Assembly: GCF_024323335.1 (NCBI RefSeq)
Contig: NC_066579.1
Coordinates: 132,734,354 to 132,798,353 of the forward strand
Source: Lathyrus oleraceus
Lineage: Eukaryota > Streptophyta > Magnoliopsida > Fabales > Fabaceae
DNA: 64,000 bases
Reading direction: 5' to 3'
The translations under genes and the position numbers were made by a program. Shown piece by piece: positions 20,922-32,279 of this stretch (its first letter is position 1; each line of letters begins with the position of its first letter). The notes beneath the pieces are model-generated. The model made no database searches. It had not been told where the DNA came from and saw nothing but the letters and a program-made list of their open reading frames with translations.

Positions 20922-22400
20922 TGTTGATTGTAATTTTAAGTGTCGGGTTTTTGTTATCGTCTCCACAGGGATTGTGAGATATCACCGCCTTTCGACAGTT
21001 GTTTCAATTCTTAACTCGTAGTAACAAGGGGTTTTTTGGTTTTAGTCACTGTATCTTGCATAAAAGTGTGATAAAATGCGGTAAAAGATTTGGTTTTAAT
21101 ATTTGAGAAATATTGCCAAAGTTAGGGTTCGACAATCACTTTGCATGTATATGTTCGATCAACAAAACTTATAAACTCCTTTAGATGATAAACTATTTCA
21201 CAAAGTCCTCCCAATGTGTTTATCTCTAACACACATTGTGAGTTTTCCCATTTTGATCCATTGTTTATCTCTAACACAATCTATCAAAATGACAACTTTT
21301 TGGTTCAACCTTATGGTGAACAAAATCATTCATTACTATCTCTAGCTAACAAACAAGATTGGATGAAAACCTAGGTAAAGAGTTGGTAAACATCTCTCGA
21401 TCATAAACCAACACAAAGAGTTTTCAATAAAACAAAGTTTTCACCATATATTCACCATTAAAGAGTTTACAAATGAAGATCATCCCATTTACACACAAAG
21501 CTAATGATCATCTAACCTTGACAAAATGAAGAACTTAGCTACTCATTTTCATGGTAGCTTGGTCAACAAGTTTCGGAAGAAGGTTGATCAACATCCGAGT
21601 CGAATAATCGAGATTGGATGGGAATCCACCTTCTTTTTGTGAAAGATTGTTAAGAGATGAAGAGAAATGATTTCTAAGTCACAAAAGATCTCTAGAGCAA
21701 TGCTGGAAAAATATCTAAAAAGTACAAAAGTATGGAGGTGTAAAAGTTCTGGCTCCAAAAAGTAGCCCTTGCTACTTATAGTGCTGCTACTGAGTTGTCA
21801 TGCTCGCTAGGCGAGCAGAATGGCTCGCCTAGCGAGCCCCAAAATGAGGCACCTGCGCCCAAAGAAATAACCTTTGCCAGATTGGCATGTTCGCTAGGCG
21901 AAGCACACGCTTCACCCTTCGCTCCAGCGAGCTTAGGAGGTTTTGCTACTGTAATTGCTCGCTGGGAGCTCGCTAATGGCTCGCCTAGCGAGTGAGTGCT
22001 GGCTGCGCTTTTGACCAAGTCTGGACGTGTTCGCTACACCCTTCGTTGGCTTCTCGCCTAGCGAGTTTGCTGATGTTTGCTACTGTAAAATACTAGAGCT
22101 CTTCGCTGGGTTCTCGCTAGGTGCTCGCCTAGCGAGCTCTTCGCCACAGCCCTCGCCTAGCGAGCAAGCTGATGAATGCATCCCTTTTTTGGTCCCTTTG
22201 CCAACTTTCTTGTGGCTTCATTGTCTATTATTTCATGCCCTATTCCTGCACAATAACACACAAATCAAAGGTACCAAGATCGTTTATCATTGTATTGCAA
22301 TTCATCAAAAACAAAGGTGGTTTCGAACACTTTAGCAAGGAAATGAAGTGAAAGATGCCCATATTTGATAGCTCAAATAAGCACTTTTGGGTATCTAACA
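20922..22400 (-). repeat. Athila 5' LTR
   Basis: Right-hand LTR of 1479 bp, the promoter copy. It differs from the 3' LTR by three short length changes at direct repeats and several substitutions, so the insertion is older than Tekay-1. A TATA-like CTATAAGTAG lies on the minus strand near 21781-21772, with the dyad cluster upstream at about 21800-22170. Confidence 0.93.
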
Positions 22401-24550
22401 GTGCTCACAGCATTCCCAATCGGGCGCCTAACAAAATCAGCATCAATACTTCCTCGAGCATCAACTTGAGGCTTCAACGGAGCTAAAAATACACGACCAC
22501 TGCGGGTCAAACTGCTGACGTCAGTAATGTTTACGACAGATGAAGAGGGAAGGGACACCTCTTTCCCATTTTCCACTGCTACAACATTGTAATGATAAGG
22601 AACCGCCTTCTCGGAGGAGTACGACACAGGTCCAGCTGGCTTGATAGTCAGAGCTGGAGAAACCTTCTGCTTGCTACCATCATACTTGATGACAACAGGC
22701 TCAGGTATCCGGAATACTGGAGAAATTACGTTGACTTCGAAAGCATCTTCGTCAACATTTCTATTTTAAAGGATCTCAATGACTCCTTCGTCCAACATCT
22801 CTTGAACATCCTTACGCACCTGGCGACAACCTCTCTGGTTGACAGAACAGACTCTGCATCTATCATGGTCATGCTCATAATGGCTATAGTCACACAGCAA
22901 GCGATGCATCTCAACCAGCGATTGTCGGATATGGCTGACGTATTTAACTTTGTACTTGCCAGGACAACCCTGGACCATATTAACAGACTTCCCATGCTCA
23001 GGCAATGGGTTCTTCTTCAGGTTTGGACCTACGTCCTCAAAAAACAGAATCCCACTTCTCACAAGATCTTGCACCTTGGTCTTCAAGGGATAACAATTCT
23101 CCACATCGTGTCCGGGAGCACCGGAATGATACACACAATGAAGCTCGGGCTTGTACCACCACTGGGGGTTAGCAGGTACAGCGGGAGGGTCTCGCGGAGT
23201 GATTAACTTTCTATCGATCAGAGATGGATAGAGTTCAGCATAAGTCATCGGAATTGGATCAAAGGTGACCCTCTTCCTCTCATAGCTGGTGCTGGCATTG
23301 TTGTTGTTATTTCGAGGCTGGTAGGCCTGCTGTTGTTGTTGTTGATATTGTTGAGTTTGCGGTTGTTGATAATGTTGAGCTTCCCTGGAAACAGGTGCTA
23401 TATGAGCCACCTGATGCTGATTGTTGACTGGGCGAGCAATCTTCCTCTTCACAGAGGGTCTTCTCTTGACATGGGAAGACACATCGTGTGCCTCTCCCTC
23501 CTTCTTCTTCGCAAAGCTTCCATATCTTTTTGCTGAAGAGCCTTCATCACGAGTTAAGCGTCCTTCACGGACCCCCTCTTCCAATCTCATTCCCATATTC
23601 ACCATCTCGGTGAAGTCTGAGGGAGCACTGGCTATCATCTTCTCGTAGTAAAATAAACTCAAGGTCTTCAAAAAGATCTTGGTCATCTCCTTCTCCTCAA
23701 GGGGTGGCACTATCTGAGCTTCCAACTCGCGCCACCTATGGGCGTATTCTTTGAAGGTCTCCTTATCCTTCTGGGACACCGCCCTCAACTGGTCCCTATC
23801 AGGAGCCATATCCACATTATATTTATATTGCTTGACGAAGGCCTCCCCAAGATCGTTGAAAGAGCGGATGTTCGAACTTTCCAGACCCATGTACCACCGG
23901 AGAGCGGCACCGGACAGACTGTCCTGGAAATAGTGGATGAGCAGTTAATCATTATCAGTTTGTGTCGATATCTTGCGAGCATACATCACAAGATGACTGA
24001 GAGGGCATGTGTTTCCCTTATACTTCTCAAAGTCCGGCACTTTGAATTTAATAGGGATCTTCACGTTGGGCACAAGGCACAACTCAGCAGCACTCTTACC
24101 AAAGAGGTCCTTCCCCCTCAAAGTCTTCAGTTCCTTGCGAAGCTTAAGGAATTGGTCTTTCATGTCGTCCATTTTCTCATAAACATCTGGACCCTCAGAT
24201 GGCTCAGAATGATAGATGGTGTCTTCAACCCTTGGTAAAGTGTGCACGACCGGAGGTGGCACTGAAAGGACTGGGCTAGATGTCGGCAAAGAAGCAAGAG
24301 TTAGAGCAAAACCCTCTGGCACAAAGTTGGCGGGCATTCCCCAAGGGAACCCGGCTGGCATAGATGGCGCAAAGTGGGCTGTTGCAGCAGGCACAGTAGA
24401 AGTCACGATCTCAGAAATGACCATCCTCTGGGGAGGAGTTGAGGGTGTTGGAGAAGACTGGCTCTGGGCAGCTAAGAATGACTCCATTAGGGCAGTCAAT
24501 CTGGCTACTTCCTCCTTTAGCTCGCGGTTCTCCTGTTCCAAATGATCCAT
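22401..24550 (-). pseudogene. Ogre-1 gag, with two in-frame stops
   Basis: One frame runs from the ATG of MDHLEQENRELKEEVARL (24550) to the Athila insertion at 22401, broken by stops at 23945-23947 and 22766-22768. The N-terminus is a coiled coil. The capsid-like part has DPFGKSAAELCLVP-like sequence, then FEKYKGNTCPLSHL, YMGLESSNIRSFNDLGEAFVKQYKYN and FKEYAHRWRELEAQI. A non-standard knuckle (CVYHSGAPGHDVENC) follows. The C-terminal part (SSSVVNITDVSSLTRSGRVF) leads into protease across the insertion. The open frame continues upstream of the chosen ATG, so the start is uncertain. Confidence 0.87.
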
Positions 24551-24866
24551 CAGTCTTGAAGAGTTGGCTCGAGTGTAGTACCGGTGAGTCAGATTGTCTT
24601 TGAAATAAATGAAGAACACAGAGTTAGACCATACGACAAGAAGCCTGGAGCAAAACCTGCTTATGCACATGATGCATGCAATGCTTGTGCATATGATTTG
24701 TTTTTATTTTAGAGGAACTTTAGAGTTCTATATGCAATTTTGGGAAGTATTACATTCTTTTGTGGAAACATCTCATCAATAATATCTGGAATATATATTT
24801 TTTACACCAAAGGAGTATAGCATTGGTAGCCAAAAGAAGAAAGGAAAATAATCATCCTATGGATCC

Positions 24867-26317
24867 CTAAAAACAATCATCTAAAGCTCGGGATACAGGA
24901 AGATAAGATGCACGAAGCCTCTTAACCTCCTCCTCATAGGCTGCCTCCATATCTGCCTTCTCCTTGGCGAGTCGATTGTACTTCCTCTTCCAAGACTTGG
25001 AAGACTGAGGAAGTAGAGAGGTCCATGCATCATCAGGATCATCAATAACCTGATGCTCGAGAAACTCAATCAAAGCATCCTTCTCCTTGATCTGCTGAAG
25101 CAACTCTTCTCGCTCACGGATCCAAGCACGTGAACGGTCTTCATCTCTCAACTCCTCTACTCCTTGGTCTGGGAGGGTTGACGGCCCAGCCACAACAAAA
25201 GGTGTAGGTCTCGGATACTCGTAAGGCATGAGATACTCAGAAGCTCTCTTCCTAACCCAAGCAGTGTAAGGCTCCAAAGCGACACAGTTCTTAGGACCCA
25301 ACTCATTCCTTCCTTTCCTATGAATCTTGCGCCAAGCGCGGATCATCCTGCCCTTCAAGCCTTGGGGATCTTTACCCTCCTGAAAGAACACACCCTTTAA
25401 CAGAATGTTATTGGGTTTATCCTTTAGGGGGAACCCAAGCTGACGACGTGCCAAAACAGGGTTGTAGTTAATCCCACCACATGTACCAAGAAGAGGTACA
25501 TTGGAGAATTCACCACAAGAGTCGATAATCTGCACACCGTCATACACACGGTTGTACCAAGAGATATCATCATTAGTGAGAGACATAAGTCTTGTGGACC
25601 ACCGTAGACATCCCTTATCTCCTTGAAGGCGACCGTCTGCGGTAAGTGAGAAATAAACCACTTATACAACAAAGGCAAACAGCACACAATGGCACCACCA
25701 CCCTTTGCATTCCTCATATGCAAAGAAGAATAAGTGTCACCCAACAGAGTCGGAACGGGATTAAGAGTAGAGAAAATCTTAATAGCGTTCACATCCACAA
25801 ACTTGTCGATGTTGGGGAACAACACTAACCCATAGATGAGAAGTACAAATATGGCCTCAAAGGCGTCCTCACTCATGGCCTTCCCATACATAGTAGCTTG
25901 AGCGATGAGGAACTCCGAAGGAAGACCTTGAATTCCACATTTGGTAGTCATATGAGCACCAACCAGAGATTCATCTATATGCAACATGTCAGCTATCTCT
26001 CGAGAAGTGGGAACACTCTCTAAGCCACTGAACGACAACTGGTCTAAAATAGGTATACCCACAAGGTAGGCATACTCTTCAAGCGTGGGCAAAAGCTGAA
26101 AATCCGGAAATGTGAAGCAACGGTACAAGTGATCATAAAACTGCACCAATACACTCATCAATCCTTCATCCACCTGAGTAGTCAGAAGAGGAAGAAGCTT
26201 CCCAAAACGAGCCTTGAAACCCAAGGGATCTAATACATAGGATGTCAAATTCCTTAGTTCTTTCAAATCTGGTTGTTTGAAGCTGTACTTCTTTATATTC
26301 CTTCTTTGTCTTTCCAT
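24867..26317 (-). pseudogene. Ogre-1 ORF1 (extra ORF upstream of gag), frameshifted
   Basis: The N-terminal part starts at MERQRRNIKKYSFKQPDL (26317) and has FTFPDFQLLPTLEEYAYLVGIP, resembling the plant mobile domain found in Ogre ORF1. The C-terminal part is in another frame (25661-24867), with KGCLRWSTRLMSLTNDDISWY, ILLKGVFFQEGK and a coiled coil (EREELLQQIKEKDALIEF). The frame change lies near 25600-25620, where the first frame loses similarity and the second gains it. ORF1 is a hallmark of Ogre; its role is unknown. The first frame is open to 26428, but the added residues look unrelated. Confidence 0.82.
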
Positions 26318-26428
26318 GTCTGAAAATCTGCAAATAGCCCTCTTAAGTTCCCTGAAAAGTTTCTTATTATTTTGATGATATGGATGCAAATGGGTGCATG
26401 AATGCATGGATGCAACAATCACACTCAA

Positions 26429-27215
26429 GGATCAAGCAAAGCACACCAAACAAAGGTCATGGGATGGATCATTTTATCCTTAATATCAATCATCCATTTT
26501 GGTGGATTATGGTTTACACCTTATCAACACCCAAGTTCCATTGATATTAAGGATATATGAACGGATCAACCATGAATCAAGGGTTTGTTGTAAATCACGA
26601 GCATGGAGTCTCGGTTAAGAACCACCCAAAGGGAGTGTACTAGGGTTTAACCTGCCAAACATGTTCTACAAGAGGTTCCCATAGTCATAATCCCATCTTT
26701 CGGATATTATCGGAGAAACGACTACTCGTATTCCAAAAATATTCTCAAGAGAGACTCTTATGAGCGTAGTATCGCGTAACAATCGTATCAAATCTTACAC
26801 TTGAACGACTTTCGCACTACATCCTAAGAAAAGGCCAAGATGGGTTTGGTAAACTAAGGTCCTTGGCTTCTAAGGTCTATATTGGAAAGAGTAATGTCTA
26901 ACCACAACTACTTGTGTGACATTATTGATCCCAACATGACCTCCACCAAGTGAATGGACTTGCAAGTCAACTTGCTAAGGAATAACTCCACACAAGTCAA
27001 CAAGACTATGCCATTCTCCTATCCTAAGTGCACTCGAGTTCGGGTATAGAACTCATCTCACAAAGATCACCAAGCATACAAGGAGTTAATATTCAAGCAA
27101 TTCAATCATCACATACAATACAGTAATCCCAAATTGCACAAAAACATGTCACAAAAACAATATACAATACAGTACAACACAGTGTGAAAAGTAGGCAAAA
27201 CCCACTAGGCAAATC
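26429..27215 (-). other. Ogre-1 5' leader
   Basis: Untranslated leader between the primer binding site and ORF1. I see no protein, RNA gene or repeat in it. Confidence 0.6.
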
Positions 27216-27233
27216 TCCCCAGCAGAGTCGCCA
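27216..27233 (-). other. Ogre-1 primer binding site
   Basis: On the minus strand TGGCGACTCTGCTGGGGA lies beside the LTR end. This sequence is typical of Ogre/Tat elements, whose primer has been assigned to tRNA-Arg (from memory). It fixes the element's orientation. Confidence 0.85.
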
Positions 27234-27829
27234 CTTTTCTATAGCGGGGTATTCGTTACCATTAGAGATATTGACTAAATCCAAGGTACATCATACAAGT
27301 CGAGTCGCCACCGCACTTCTATTTATCCAAAGGAATGGTTAGAAAGCGAACAAAAACCTAAAAGTTTTATCGAATCAAAAACTAGTAAAAATGTCCGAGA
27401 TCGGAGTAAGGGGGTTGGTTATGCAATGGGAAGGTTTTAAGCACCCAAAACATCCTAGGTACTCCTAGGGAGCCCTTTTCACATTGGTTGTAAGGTTGGT
27501 ATTCTTTGTGAAAATTTATTTGTGCAAACATGATTGAAGAGATGAGAAGAGAATATACAAGTTTATTTGCATTTTGTGTTTGGATGGATAAACCCATTGT
27601 CTACGTACCATCTTAAAAGATTAGGATCAAAACCTCGTAGTTCAGGGTAAAAATCTCAAAAGTGAGTTGGTGAATTGATTGGTCCAAAAGCCTTAAGGTC
27701 TTTTGTTATCCAAGGGAGAAAACTCAACCCAAAACCACAAATCCACCATGTGAGGATAAGCTTCAACATGCTAGTGAGGGGTTAACCCTATAATAAGCAT
27801 GGAATACTCATTGTCCATCACTAAGGATA

Positions 27830-28204
27830 TAGGTGAGTATTACATCTACCTCAAGGATAACTCAAACCTAATAGCTAAAGGTTATGAAACCACAAAAAGA
27901 CATTTGAATGGGTTATATTTACCAATGAGAAGTATTTACAAAATATGGTCAAAGTGGATTAAAGATTCAATTTAAAATAAGTGTTATGAAAAGAAAGTTT
28001 GAAAATCAAAAGCATATAGGTGAGTATTACATCTACCTCAAGGATAACTCAAACCTAATAGCTAAAGGTTATGAAACCACAAAAAGACATTTGAATGGGT
28101 TATATTTACCAATGAGAAGTATTTACAAAATATGGTCAAAGTGGATTAAAGATTCAATTTAAAATAAGTGTTATGAAAAGAAAGTTTGAAAATCAAAAGC
28201 ATAA
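27830..28204. repeat. 187-bp tandem duplication in Ogre-1 LTR
   Basis: Two head-to-tail copies, the second starting 187 bases after the first (landmark TGAGTATTACATCTACC at 27834 and 28021). The copies look almost identical along their length, so the duplication is much younger than the LTR family. Confidence 0.95.
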
Positions 28205-30754
28205 GGCTTAGGTTTCTAATGTTGAAAACAAGTGTTAGATGTTTGCGCAAAAGTTTTGGCTTGGGTTAGAGTCGAGAGAAGAAGAAGAATGGCTAAAATC
28301 CTAAACATACAAGAGGTGAGGGATAAGAAGTAAAACCACAAATGGAGTTCCTCTCTTGAGATCATATTGACGATCCAAGTAGCTCCCATCCTTTGGAATA
28401 AGCAAGATAAACAAATACTCAAGCAAGCAAGCACACAATCACAACAAGCTTCTAGGAATCTTCCAATGGCTCTTAGATCTCTCTCTCTTAGAAGCTCATG
28501 GTAATGGTTCCTCAATTTGGCTCCATGTTGGAATCCCTAGCACAAGAACACACACAATAAAAAGTTCCATAATGCAATCAAAGAATGGACAAGAGGGAGT
28601 TTAGAATTTAATCCTTTCAAAGTTCATCTTCAAGTTTTAAGCATTCTAAAGGCATGAGGCCTAGTTGCTCTTCAGACTCCATTAGCTCGCGGAAGGTCCT
28701 AAAGTCTAAGTCCATTTGTCCATTTTTTTGCATTTGGTCCACAACAAACAACAAAACACAAGCACAAGAGTATATACAAAATTATGTGCTCAAGTGAGCA
28801 AAAGGCAAATTGCATTAACATAAACATGTGCTCCAATGAGCAAAGGGAAAATCAAATGAATAATATGTACAAGAATAATAAATTGCATAAATGTAAAGTG
28901 CCAAAAGTAAATGTTAATGGTTAATAGTTAATGTTAGTAGTTAATGTGCCATAAGGCAAATTTAGCGCTATGTTAAGCAATCGTAATTGGACTTATATAG
29001 AAGTCACAACTATCTGAGGCCGGTCAATAATAATGTAGGCAACAACACAAGTTAGAAGTCTTGATTAGTGAACCAAGTTCCAACAACTTGCCATGCCAAA
29101 AAAAAGAGAATTGATCTTGTATTGGTTTAAGTCTTTTGCATGATTTAGCAAGCAACCTATCCTTAATACAAAGCCATTCACTAGATCATTTGATCAAGAT
29201 GAATTAGATTTGGATTGAGGAAGATTAAACCTTCATAATCAATACTAACTTATCAACCTTTAACTCATTGATCAAAAGGAAAAGAAAGAAGAAGAAGGAG
29301 ATGAATAATGGAAATGGAAATAAGAGAATAAAGAGCACTAAATGAAATAGAATGTACCAATCAACAAGTGTTGACCAATGACATTGAGGATCATGGTCAA
29401 ACAATCAAAAACAGAAGTGAGATGAAGATTGGAAGTCAAGAAATGAACAAAACATTTTTAGGCATTTTTAATATTTAAAATAGACTTGAATTAAAATATT
29501 AAAGAAAGGTCAAACTTCAAAATCACTTCAAATCAACTTTGAAAAGTCCAAGTGATTTACCCTAAGTTTAACAAGGTCAAACAAAGTTTGACAAAAAAAT
29601 TTAGCATTTTTAAAAGTCAGAAACTATTTTTAATCAATTAAAAATGAATAAAAATAACCTAATTGAACTAAAATCTCAAATAAATCTCAAATCAATTAAT
29701 AAATTGATGAGAATATTTTTCATAGATCCATCATCATTCAAATAGGTTGAGAAAATATTTTTGTATTTTTTGAATATCAAAAACTATTTAAAATGAATTA
29801 AAAATAACCAGAAAAGAGAAAATTCACAAAAAAATATCAAATGATGAAATAAAAAATATTTAAAATCATTTTTAGAAACTAGAATTAAAAAGAGAAATAA
29901 TGCAATTGGTCCCATATTTTTTGGATAAAAAATGAAAGAGTTATGGATTTTTGAAATAAAATGGAATTAAAGAAAATAAAATGGAAAATAAGAAAATCAG
30001 AAAAAGGAGAGGCGTTTGATCAAGCCTCATTAATTGACGTGGCTGATCAAACGTTCCACATGCGCACGCTTACCATGTACATGAGTCAAGCGCGTGGTAC
30101 CGTGCATTATTGAAAGTCATAAGAATGAAGGGCTATGATTAGTTCTGGGAAACGCATCCAATGGTCCAGATTTGATCTGGCAAAGAGACGGTGGTGTACA
30201 CCACCGTCTTCTTCGACGAGGTTGCATTTTCCGGTGAGAGTTGCAGAGGTAAAAAACTTAATGAAAACGAGCGATCCTCATATCATTGGAAAGCTGGGGT
30301 GATGTACATCACCCATATACCATTAGTTTCTCTTCTAGATCCCTATAGTAAGAAAAATCAGAAGGAGAAAAATATGGTGTTCATGCTGAACTTCATGGAT
30401 TTCAAAAATTGAGCATATAGCAATGATGCCTCTATAGAGAGGACTTCAGACAACACAATATCAAGGCCAATAGATCAAGGAGTAAGGAGTTTCGAAGAAA
30501 AAACCAATTGATGCACACCTTTGAACTGTGGAGCTTTGAGTCTCTTTCCTTGCTTCCTTTTGCCAAACACACTTCAATAGATTAAATGATGAAGGTTTAG
30601 GAACTTTAGATCTGAAGATTCAACCAAATTCAATTGAATTTCAGATATGAAATTTTGAAGAAATGTGAACTTAGTTCCTTTGGTATGGTTGGGAATTGAT
30701 TTCTGCAGAGCTTTAGGCGCCTTTAGGTTAGTTCATAATGAAGCATAGCACATG

Positions 30755-30763
30755 TATTTATAG
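30755..30763 (-). promoter_or_regulatory. TATA box of Ogre-1 LTR
   Basis: CTATAAATA on the minus strand followed by CATG. The diverged Ogre-2 LTR has the same CTATAAATACATG at the matching place (35109-35101), so the element is conserved. Confidence 0.6.
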
Positions 30764-32279
30764 CTGGAATTGGCTGAACAAGTGAGTTTGCTCGTGTGCA
30801 TGGCAAATGGATTTTCCTTGCATGGGCTTGCATGATCATGTAGAAGGCCCAAACTCAATTGTATTTGCATGCTGATGACCAAACAACTTGAAATGCACGT
30901 GTAGTTTGCAAGGCAATGGCTTGTGCATAAAGTTTCAAAATGAATTCCATAATTATGCCTAAATATTCACCTCTTCGAAAATGCCAATTAGAAAATCCAA
31001 ACATAAGCATATGGGTAATGGTTGGAAAGGTCTTGACATAAGGAATAAATGTTATGTTGGACAAAAACTCATTTGAAGTGTGGAAATTTATGAAAACAGG
31101 CCATGAAGTTCATAGTGCAAGACATGCCTTTGAGAATTTAGTCAAATTGAAACAACTTCAAGCCCTTCTGTTTCGATGATGCAAGCCTCAAATGGAAAAA
31201 CCTCCAACATCAAAGTTGTAGATCTTTTCAAGACAATCAAGATGGATCTACATTTTGCATCATTTGGATTTTTGATGAAGAAGTTATGGGCACTTGAAGT
31301 TGGACTTTTTTGCCTTTCAATGCACTTGGTCCAAAGTGACCTATAATGTTTTGCATTATCACATGTATTTATTTTGATATTTTGAAATTTTGTTCAACAC
31401 AACATTTGAATTATACACAATAATATTTCCAATTCATTTGATCCCACCTTAAAATCATAAAAAATGAATGAGTTATGTTCTTGGGAAGTTGACCCAAAAT
31501 TAGGGTTTTAGTCAAAATGACCTATAATGTCTTGGAATGGGATATGACCTTCCAAGCTTCAAATAAATTTTTTATGAACATTAAAGTTGTTCATATTGTC
31601 CTTAAGAACATTTTTTCTCTTGGGGTCATCTCCATTTGACCAACTCACAAAAAGTTAGGTCTCAGTGCATTTCAAAATAGTCAAATGAATTGACTGATCA
31701 ACTTCTCAAGTCCAGAACTCATATCTTGATGAATTGATGATTGAGGACACTCAAATAAGCTCAAATATGCATGAAATTAGGAATTAGAGAACTCCCCTTG
31801 ATTGTATTTGACCATGGGCTGAGGTTGCTTCATTAGCAAGGCATTGTGGGTGATCAGATGAATTAGGGTTTCCTTGAGGAACAAACCTCAAACCCTTTGA
31901 CTTTCTTTGATCAAAATGATGAATTGAGATGCTAGGGAGGCATATTTGATGTATGAGAGCTTTGGGAACCATTTCCATGCTTGCCTTCATCTTCTCTTGA
32001 CCATATTAATGCACATAGGATCTTCTAGAAGCTTTTAGACCTTGTGATTGCTCAAGCTACAAACAAGAAAGGTTAGTGACATGTTTTTGTGCTTTTGGTT
32101 AGTAAATAAAATGAGAAAAGTAATAATATACAATTCAAGCATGCTTGGTGATCTCAAACCACTCACAAAAGATCCTACCCAAAGGCAAAAGGAACCAAGA
32201 TGCTTATGATCCTTGAGGCTATGCAAATGAAATGTTATGATGCCATGAGGTATCTTAGGGTCAAAATTGGGGTCTTACA

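Larger units (their letters stand above)
10185..22400 (-). mobile_element. Athila-type Ty3/gypsy element with env-like ORF, decayed
   Basis: Complete 12.2-kb minus-strand element: LTRs at 10185-11698 (1514 bp) and 20922-22400 (1479 bp), ends TGTTA/TGTTG...CAACA, a 5-bp target duplication (gtgct at 10180-10184 and 22401-22405), a primer binding site at 20901-20918 and a polypurine tract at 11699-11710. Gag, protease, RT/RNase H and integrase sit in one frame that carries five in-frame stops and one frameshift. A separate long ORF after integrase (13215-14528) is the feature that marks the Athila lineage (Cyclops in pea belongs here). It is inserted in the Ogre-1 gag-pro frame. Confidence 0.92.
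1..32279 (-). mobile_element. Ogre-type Ty3/gypsy element (Ogre-1), 3' part off the left edge
   Basis: A very large minus-strand retrotransposon. From its 5' end (right) it shows a long LTR (about 27240-32279), a primer binding site, an extra ORF1, gag, protease, a probable intron and the start of reverse transcriptase. The extra ORF upstream of gag, the gap between protease and RT, and the LTR of about 5 kb are the known hallmarks of the Ogre group. It is interrupted by Tekay-1 (1300-9584) and an Athila-type element (10185-22400); removing both makes the protease and gag reading frames continuous. Integrase, the rest of RT and the 3' LTR would lie left of position 1. In-frame stops in gag and a frameshift in ORF1 indicate an inactive copy. 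Confidence 0.88.
27240..32279 (-). repeat. Ogre-1 5' LTR, about 5 kb
   Basis: The right end is clear: the minus strand starts TGTAAGACCCCAATTTTGAC at 32279, the usual start of legume Ogre LTRs. The left end is set only approximately by the primer binding site. The LTR contains a TATA box (CTATAAATA, minus strand 30763-30755), a 187-bp tandem duplication (about 27830-28205) and AT-rich sequence without credible genes. The matching 3' LTR is outside the window, so its age cannot be read here. Confidence 0.82.

Noticed and set aside
22592..23206. 204-codon plus-strand frame opposite Ogre gag
   Set aside because: The minus strand carries recognisable gag in the same interval; this is the shadow frame.
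30191..30412. 73-codon plus-strand frame in Ogre-1 LTR considered as a host exon
   Set aside because: Antisense to the LTR transcript, no domain, no splice context; typical chance frame.
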